Notes under the pieces: generated by a model
The model's database searches: none
The model's input: the letters and a program-made list of their open reading frames with translations, nothing else
What the model was told of the DNA's origin: nothing
NCBI GenBank assembly: GCA_026826555.1
Contig: JAKSZT010054324.1
Coordinates: 8,410,445 to 8,474,444, forward strand
Direction of reading: 5' to 3'
Length of the DNA stretch: 64,000 nucleotides
From: Tolypeutes matacus
Taxonomy: Eukaryota > Chordata > Mammalia > Cingulata > Chlamyphoridae
Made by a program: the position numbers and the translations under genes
Part shown: in pieces, positions 57,356-64,000 of the stretch
Position numbering within the stretch: the stretch's first letter is position 1
How the letters are laid out: each line of letters opens with the position of its first letter

Positions 57356-60300
57356 GGTTATCTCATTGTGGTTTTGATTTGCAATTCCTTGATGGCTAAT
57401 GATATTGAGCATCTTCTCATGTGCTTTTTGGCCATTTGTATATCTTCTTTGGAGAGATGTCTATTCAAGTCTTTTGCCTATTTTTTAGTTGTGTTGTTAG
57501 TCTTTTTGTTGTTAAGTTTAAGAATTTCTTTATGTATTATGGATATTAAACCTTTATTTGATATGTGGTTTCCAAATATTTTCTCCCATTGTGTAGGTTG
57601 TCATTTTACTTTCATAATAACGTTTTTGAGACTCAAAAACTTTTAATTTTGATGAAGAACCATTTATCTAGTTTTTCTTTTGTTGCTTGGGTGTAAAGTC
57701 TAAGAAATGATTGCCTAACATTAGGTCCTAAAAATGCTTCCATAAATTTTCTTCTAGGACTTTGAAAGTTCTGGCTCTTATATTTGTGCCTTTGATTCAT
57801 TTTTATTTGATTTTTTTCTATAAGGTGTGAGGTAGGAGGGCCTTCCTTCTATTTCTTGCAAATGCAGATCAAGTTTTCCCAGCACCAATTGATGAAGAGA
57901 CAATTCATTTCCATTTGAGTGTTCTTTGTCCCCTTGTCAAAAAACAGTTGGCCATAAATGTGAGGGTTGATTTCTGAGCTCTCAGTTCAATTCCATTGAT
58001 CTATATGCTTGTTCTTGTACCAGTACCATGCTCTTTTGATTACAATTGCTTCATAATAAATTTTAAGATCAGGAAGTGTGAGTACTGAAACTTCATTCTA
58101 CTTTTTCAAGATGGCATTAGCCATTTGGGGTCCTTTACACTTCCATATAAATTTAATGATTAGCTATTCCATTTCTTCAAAGATAGTTGTTGGAATTTTG
58201 ATTGGAATTGTGTTGAATATATACATTGATTTAGGTATGATTGCCATCTTACAGATATTAGTCTTCCAATCCATGAACATGGAATATCCTTCCATTTATT
58301 TTGGTCTTCTTTGATTTTGTTTAGCCATGTTTTTTAATTTTCTGTGTACAAGTCCTTTACATCCTTGGTTAGATTTATTCCTAGATAATTTTAGTAGCTA
58401 TTGTGAATGGGATTTTTCTTTTGATTTCTTCTTCTGATTGTTCATTGCTTGTGTATATAAACACTACTGAATTTTCAGTGTTGATCTTGTACCCCATTAT
58501 TTTCTGCATTCATTTATTAGTTCTAAGAATTTGTGGAGGATTTTTCAGGATTTTCTGTATATAGGATGATGTCATTTACAAATATAGAAATTTTACCTCT
58601 TCCTACCCTGTATAAAACCCAAATGACCATATTGTATAATTCTCTTACTAGACTGTTGAATTTGGATTGCTAGTATTTTGTTGAGGATCTTTCCCTCTGA
58701 ATTCATAAGAGATATTCATCTGTAGTTTTCTTTTGTTGTGGTTTCTTTATCTGGCTTTGGTATGAGAGTGATGTTGGCTTCATAGTCTGAATTCTGGAGT
58801 ATCCCACATTTCAATTGTTTTGGAAGAGTATGAGCTGAATTGGAGTTAAGCCTTCTTGGAATGTTTGGTAGAATTCTACTGTGAAGTCATCTTGTCCTGA
58901 GCTTTTCTTTGTTGCAAGGTTTTTGCTTACTGCTTCAATCTCTTTACTAGTAACTGATTTATTGAGATCTTCCATATCTTCTTGAGTCAAGGGAGTCAAG
59001 GGAGATAGTTTGTGTGTTTCTAAGAATTTGTCCATTTCATCTGGGTTATCTAACTTTTTGGCGAACAGTTGTTCATGGTATCTTCTTATAATCCTTTTTA
59101 TTTCTGTAGTGTCAATAGTAATGTCCCCATTTTCATTTCTGATTTTCATTATTTGTAATCCTCTCTCTTATCTTCTTTGTCAGCCTAGCTAAAAGTTTGC
59201 CAATTTTATTTATCTTTTCAAAGAACCAACATTTGGTTTTGTTGATTCTCTCTATTGTTGTTTTGTTTTTCTTCTCTATTTATTTATCTCCATGCTAATC
59301 TCTGTTATTTCCATCCTTCTGCTTGCTATGAGTTTAGTTTTCTCCTTTTTTTCTAGTTCTTCCAGTTTGGTGGTTAGGTGTCTGAACTGAAGTCTTTCTT
59401 CTTTTTAAGTGTAAGCATCTAGAGCTACAAATTTCCCTCTCAGCACTGCCTTCATTGTATCCCATAAGTTTTGGTGTGTTATATTTTTGTTTTCATTGAC
59501 CTCAATATATTTCCTAATTTCACTTGTGATTTTCTCTTTGACCCATTGGTTATTTAAGAGTATGTTAATTTCTACATATTTGTGAAATTTCCACTTCTCC
59601 CTCTATTGATTTCTAGTTTCATTCCACTGTGGTTGGAAAATGTACATTGTATAATTTCAATATTTTCTAATTTATTGCAACTTGTTTTGTGACTTTACAT
59701 ATGGTCTATCCCAGAGAATGATCCATGTGCACTCAAGAACGTGCATTCTGTTTTTATTGGATTAAATGTTTGATATATGTCTGTTAGGTCCAATTGGTTT
59801 AGAGTATCATTCAAGTCTCATATTCCTTATTGATCTTCTGACTATACGTTCTATCCATTGTTGAAAGTGGTGTATTGAATTAACCTACTATTAATGTAGA
59901 ACCCTCAATTTCTCCCTTCAAATCTGTCAGTATTTGCTTCATATATTTGGGGCTTGATATATGGTGCATATATATTAATAATTGTTACCGTTTCTTGTTG
60001 AATTGTCTTATCAGTAAATAATGACCCTTATTGTCCCTCATAACTATTTTTGACTTAAAGTCTATATTATCTCATATTAGTATAGCCTCCCCAGCTAACT
60101 TTTCATTTCTACATGCAAAGTATATATTTTCCCATCCTTTAACTTTCATCCAACTTGTATCTTAGAATTTAAGGTGACTCTCTTGCAGGTAGCATATAGA
60201 CAGGTCAGGCTTTTTTTATCCATCTCTGCCTTTTGACTGGAAAGTTTAATACATTTACATTTAAAGTCACTACTGACAATGCAGGAATTTCTTCTGCCAG

Positions 60301-60617
60301 CCTTTGTATATTACATGCCCTTTTTGTCCCTCAGTTTTTCTGTTAATATCTACTTCTATAATTTTTTTACTTTTTTGTGTTGTACCATATTGAGTGCCTG
60401 CCCTTTATTTTTCATGTTTTCCTTGTTTTCTTGTGGCACTTAATCTAATTGCGACTCCCTTGTATGTAACATTTTGCTTTTCTCTTGCAGCTTTCAGAAT
60501 TCTTTCGCATTCAATAGTGTGATTAATATATGATGGGGTGTATTTTTCTTCATGGTGTTCTCTGGGCTTCTTGGATGTGCATTTTCACATCTTTTGATAA
60601 GTTTAGGGAGTTCTATC
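57356..60617 (-). mobile_element. Antisense L1: ORF2 through ORF1 C-terminus
   Basis: Read on minus, the order is ORF1 C-terminal coding (60617-60480), endonuclease (60300-59500), linker (59450-59190), RT (59150-58500), thumb and C-terminal region (58500-57356). The catalytic FADD position at 58582-58571 reads FVND. Numerous stops are present. Together with the YY1-like 5' end at 61141-61503 it may be one copy of about 4 kb with the 5' UTR-ORF1 junction deleted. Confidence 0.8.
58811..59149 (-). pseudogene. L1 ORF2 fragment, start of RT domain
   Basis: 112 codons reading MKIRNENGDITIDTTEIKRI, then a central TLSPLTP-like stretch and SKEIEAVSKNLATKKSSGQD. This matches the RT-entry region of L1 ORF2, where the SSGQDDFTVEFYQTF segment (normally PGPDGFTAEFYQTF) leads into the core. 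The frame stops before the palm motifs. It is the longest readable coding remnant in the 3-kb antisense L1. Confidence 0.9.
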
Positions 60618-60624
60618 AATTTTA

Positions 60625-61140
60625 AGAGACAATTATAGGAGTGTATAAGGGAGTATGGGATTTTTCCTTTTGGAATAATCTTGACTGAGGTGATAACAGC
60701 ACAAGTCTGTGATGAAAGTGAGAGCTACTGAATGTACATTTTGAATGGATTTTACAAAACATGGGACTATATAACACAGGGAATCCAGTGGTGGATAATG
60801 GACTGTGGTTAACAGGACAAATATAAAAACATTTTCTCTTGAATAATAACAAATATATAATACTAATATAGGGTGTTAATAATTGAGTGGTGGATTGGGG
60901 AAAGTGTACCACATGTAAGATATGGGTTATATTAGCAGTAATATTTTGATGAGGCTTTTTCATAATTTGTAACAAATGTTCACAACAATGCAAAGTGTTG
61001 GTGGTGGGGAGAAATATGGGAGCCTTGTATGATGATATTCGTGATTGTTTTGTAAATTTATAAATTTTACTATACACTCGTTTATGTATATTAATGTATA
61101 AATGATATGCTTCAAAATTTGTATTTAAAAGGAAAATAAA
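60625..61140 (+). mobile_element. L1-type 3' tail, opposite strand
   Basis: CAAGTCTGTGATGAAAGTGA, AATATAGGGTGTTAATAATT and AACAAATGTTCACAACAATG, then an A-rich AAAGGAAAATAAA end at 61126-61140. It belongs to the tail class also seen at 51346-51592 and in reverse at 8475-9560. It interrupts the antisense L1 between its 5' UTR and ORF1 remnants. Confidence 0.65.
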
Positions 61141-61503
61141 GCCAAGATCAATGATTAGCCATGCTCTCGCTGTTCTTGGTGAGGAGGATTTTTATGTCTA
61201 TGTCACCAGTAAGCTAGCCAGGTGCTGTACCCCATGGTGGCCTGCCACAAACCTGGAGGATGGGTGCCAGCAGACACTGTGCAGAGATAACATTTTACTT
61301 AATTATTCAGCCTCTTCTTCCTGCCCTTCCCTGCATGCAGTAGAGTTAACTTCTGGCCTCCATTGTTTTTTTTTGTTTGTTTGTTTTGTTTTTTTTTTTT
61401 TCATTGTTTTAAAATAGTTGTTTCAGACAGTTCCTGCCTGCTTAATAGTTGTTCTAGTGGAAGTACTGTGTCTTGCAACTCCCTACTCTGCCATCTTCTC
61501 ATA
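61141..61503 (-). mobile_element. L1 5' UTR with YY1-like start
   Basis: The minus strand starts near 61503 with TTATGAGAAGATGGCAGAGT, which contains AAGATGGC, the YY1-binding core at the first bases of many L1 5' UTRs. Downstream, CATAAAAATCCTCCTCACCA and CAAGAACAG match the plus-strand L1 5' UTR at 42978-43010 (ATATAAAAATCCTCTTCCCC AAGAACAG). So this is the promoter-bearing end of an antisense L1. A T-rich, GTTT-rich stretch at 61368-61402 is within it. Confidence 0.7.
61478..61493 (-). promoter_or_regulatory. Putative YY1 site at L1 5' end
   Basis: The minus strand reads AAGATGGCAGAG at the L1 start. YY1 binding here is known to set the start site of human L1; that it acts in this decayed copy is inference from sequence alone. 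Confidence 0.5.
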
Positions 61504-62330
61504 ATCCTTTGGAGTTTCTGGTGGTTTTTTTTTAACTGTTGAGTTTTAAAATTTCCTTATATATTCTAGATACCAATTCTCTGATGGATATGTTTTCAGT
61601 ATTTTCCTCACAGTCTGTGGCTTTTTTCATCCTTTTAACAGGGTCTTTGGCAGAGAAAAAGTGTTTAATTTGATGAGATTCAATATATCAATTTTTCCTA
61701 TGGATCATGTTTATAGTGCCAAGTAAAAGAACTTTGCCTACCCCAGTACATAAAGACTTTACCCAATTTTTTTCTAAAAGTTTTGTTGCTTTACATTTTA
61801 CATTTAAATCTGTGATTGATTTTTTTTTTTTTTAAGATTTTATTTATTTATTCATTTATCCCCCCCCTTGCTGCTTGTGCTCACTGGGTCAGCTAACCAC
61901 GCCGTGCGGGCGGGCTTTGCCTTCACCAGGAGGCCCCGGGAACCGAACCCGGGGCCTCCCATATGGTAAACGGGAGCCCTACTGATTGAGCCACAGCCGC
62001 TTCCCTGTGATTGATTTTTGAGTTAATTTTTATATAACTTTGTAAAGTTTATATAAAACAAGTTGTTGTTGTTATTGTTTGTTTGGGTTTTTTCATATGG
62101 ATGTTCAATTGCTCCAGTACCATTTGTTGAAAAGTCATCTTCCACTCATGTAACTGCTTTTGCACCTTTGCAAAATAATCAGTTGGGCATATTTACATGG
62201 ATCTATTTCTGAGTTCTTTATTCTGTTCCATAGATAAATGTGTCCATCACTCTACCAGAACTTGACTTTCTTGATTACCGTAGGTATATGGCAAAGATTT
62301 TCAACTTTTATAGCAATTAGCTCTGCATGA
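61504..62330 (-). mobile_element. Antisense L1 ORF2 3' region with SINE
   Basis: Plus-strand CTTATATATTCTAGATACCA, AACAGGGTCTTTGGCAGAGA, CAATTGCTCCAGTACCATTT and TTGCAAAATAATCAGTTGGG are the antisense ORF2 C-terminal part and onset of the 3' UTR. Sequence on both sides of the SINE joins in register once one TSD copy is removed. Confidence 0.75.
61825..62005 (-). mobile_element. DAS-type tRNA-derived SINE
   Basis: Minus-strand head GGGAAGCGGCTGTGGCTCAA, B box GGTTCGGTTCC, body GGTGAAGGCAAAGCCCGCCC, tail AATAAATAAAATCTT plus a poly-A. TGTGATTGATTTTT occurs at 61811-61824 and 62006-62019, a perfect 14-bp TSD, though its T-end merges with the tail. Very close in sequence to the copies at 32697-32898 and 33165-33336. 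Confidence 0.9.
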
Positions 62331-63164
62331 TTCGCTTGGGTAATTTTGAATGAATTCTTTGCATTTTGTCTTTATTTGCCAAAAGTTCTCTGAGCACATG
62401 ACTAATTCATTCTACAAATATTTGAGTTCATATTTTGTGTCAGGAACTGCTCTTGATTCTTCAGATACATTATTGAACAAAATGGACAAGGAACTGTCAC
62501 CTCTTAAAACATATTCTGGTAAGTATCAACATACAATTTACAATAGCCATTATAAATAGGTAAATTATATTATATAACCAAAAGCAATGAATGCTAGGAT
62601 AAAAATGAAAATTAAATGAAACAAAAAGAAGATCAAGTTATGAGGAACTGAGAAGGATGAAATTGTGATTGCAGGATGGTGTGCTAGATCTTATTGTGGT
62701 AACAGACTTTACAAACTCAATTTCTTACAAAAGAAAAAAGTTGAATCTCAAATATGTTACATATGGACTCTAGTAGTGTTGGGTCAGCTGTGGCTCTGCT
62801 CCAAATATCTTGTTCACTGCAGTAACCAGACAGAAGGAATATACCTATTTGAAACACACCATTTTTGAAGCAAAGGGAGAAACATAGAAGTACTTTTCTT
62901 GAAATTAGGTGAGGATATAATGGAATAAATACTCTAAAATTATACTCCAATATAATACTCTAATATATTATAATCTAACTTCTGGATCACAAATATTAAC
63001 ATTCCTCCTTTCTAAATTCTTTAGTCTTTCACCTCATCTCTAATAGTTACCTCAAAAGTTCATCTAAGTACATTATCAGTCTAAATAGTCAAAATCTTAA
63101 TATAGTTTCTATACCAGTTTTGGATATGTCTTCTTTTGGTTCAAAAACATATGAATTAAAAAGA
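62331..63164. other. Unassigned sequence with an old repeat
   Basis: Positions 62400-62560 match the ancient dispersed repeat at 20800-20990 (TAATTCATTCTACAAATATT, GTCAGGAACTGCTCTTGATT, TTGAACAAAATGGACAAGGA). The rest of the interval is unrecognised. Confidence 0.5.
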
Positions 63165-63256
63165 AGTTGGGGAGCAGATGTAGCTCAAGTGGTTGAGTGT
63201 CTGCTTCCCATGTACGAGGTTCCGGGTTCAATCCCTGGTACCTCCTGAAAAAAAAG
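63165..63256 (+). mobile_element. DAS-type SINE, tRNA-like unit only
   Basis: TTGGGGAGCAGATGTAGCTC with A box TAGCTCAAGTGG, then CTTCCCATGTACGAGG, B box GGTTCAATCCC and CTCCTGAAAAAAAAG. It is the shortest form in the window, about 90 bp: a single tRNA-like unit with a poly(A) end. Confidence 0.9.
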
Positions 63257-64000
63257 TTATCTTCCCCTCTTCATGCCCAACATATAATGGAGAAACAAAG
63301 GGATAATTATAATTATGACAATAAACACTTGCTTTAAGTAAAAGAAAGAATGGGAGGCACATCACCATTATGGTTATAGAGAAATTCTGAAATCCTGCAC
63401 TGGGTATATGGAATTTTCTTAACTTAAACAAGTTCTGCTCCCTAGGCTGAGCTCTTCAGTCAATTTTTCTCCTTGAATCAGGTCTCTACCCTCTGGAAAT
63501 TCCTTTCTTTTTCATTATCCTTTTGGCCATATCGGAAGAGGATGCCATCCCCTTTACTGGGGCTGAGAAAATTTCTCTATCTATTTTGTCTGTGTAGAAG
63601 TTCAGGGACCCAAAGGTTTATTTAAAATTTTTGACATTAACAATCTCTTTCATTTCAAGATGATTATTTGGCAATGTGACTTATTTTGGCTTTTTGCCTA
63701 TTTGATGGCAATTAGTTTTTTATGCCAATAACCACAACAAAATGTATTTTGAAGCATACTCTAATCTATAAACTTCATTCCCAGTATCTTTCATCCATCA
63801 GAACTTTTTGAAAGAATATAACCATTAGTTTCTGTTCACTAAGCCATTTTAACTAACCATAAGGATTTATCATGGGCCAATATAATTTATTTAGAAGTTA
63901 TAGCAAATAAATCTACTGTCATGCCATTAATTTGTCTTTGCTTGCAGGGTGACTTGTAATATGTCTTAGTTGTCCAAAGCACTTCTCAATTTTCTCTCTC
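63257..64000. other. Unassigned sequence
   Basis: No recognised repeats or coding signal up to the window edge. Confidence 0.5.

Noticed and set aside
60622..61077. 151-codon open frame on the minus strand
   Set aside because: It is the antisense of an L1-type 3' tail, whose other copies (51346-51592 and 8475-9560) do not keep the frame.
63165..63256. tRNA gene (A and B boxes present)
   Set aside because: The tRNA-like part belongs to a SINE: it ends in poly(A), lacks a foldable acceptor and anticodon arm, and recurs across the window.

Overview
The window is mammalian nuclear DNA, AT-rich and densely filled with retrotransposons. I found no intact protein-coding gene, no exon with convincing splice sites and no structural RNA gene. 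The lineage is most likely Xenarthra (armadillo, sloth or anteater). The main reason is the repeated tRNA-derived SINEs with the head GGGGACAGATGTGGCTCAGG and B box GGTTCAATCCC, plus the related GGGAAGCGGCTGTGGCTCAA form, which look like the DAS family. L1-type LINEs, ERVL/MaLR-type LTRs, MIR, L2 and hAT fossils support a placental mammal. Family names come from recall of consensus sequences and were not checked by a search.

Layout. 1-13 kb: LTRs and old L1 pieces on both strands, with a beta-tubulin processed pseudogene (6289-6907, minus) inside an L1 ORF2 remnant. 13.6-15.6 kb: a 2-kb insertion flanked by a 14-bp target-site duplication (TSD). 15.6-31 kb: the quietest part, mostly unassigned sequence with MIR, hAT and LTR fossils, a gammaretrovirus-like LTR (27.8-28.3 kb) and a second tail like that of the 2-kb insertion (28.6-29.1 kb). 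31-46.6 kb: L1 fragments in both orientations, broken by DAS SINEs, an LTR with a 5-bp TSD, a (GATA)n microsatellite holding the only assembly gap, and a MaLR-like LTR-internal-LTR element. 46.6-55.8 kb: mostly unassigned, with hAT, MIR and L2 fossils, a long dimeric DAS SINE and a MaLR LTR inside L2. 55.8-62.3 kb: minus-strand L1 material whose 5' end carries a YY1-like AAGATGGC motif. 62.3-64 kb: an old repeat and one DAS SINE.

No genes act together here. The informative content is the order of insertions. TSDs can be read directly for eight events: 3471/3503, 8542/9182, 13591/15629, 18534/18733, 32684/32899, 33049/33337, 36451/37041 and 39068/39431; a ninth is at 61811/62006. The most unusual items are a SINE heterodimer mobilised as one unit, an insertion made of nothing but a poly(A) tail, a 330-bp inverted duplication of an L1 segment, and two G-quadruplex-bearing L1-type tails on different bodies. 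I did not find a convincing new functional system.
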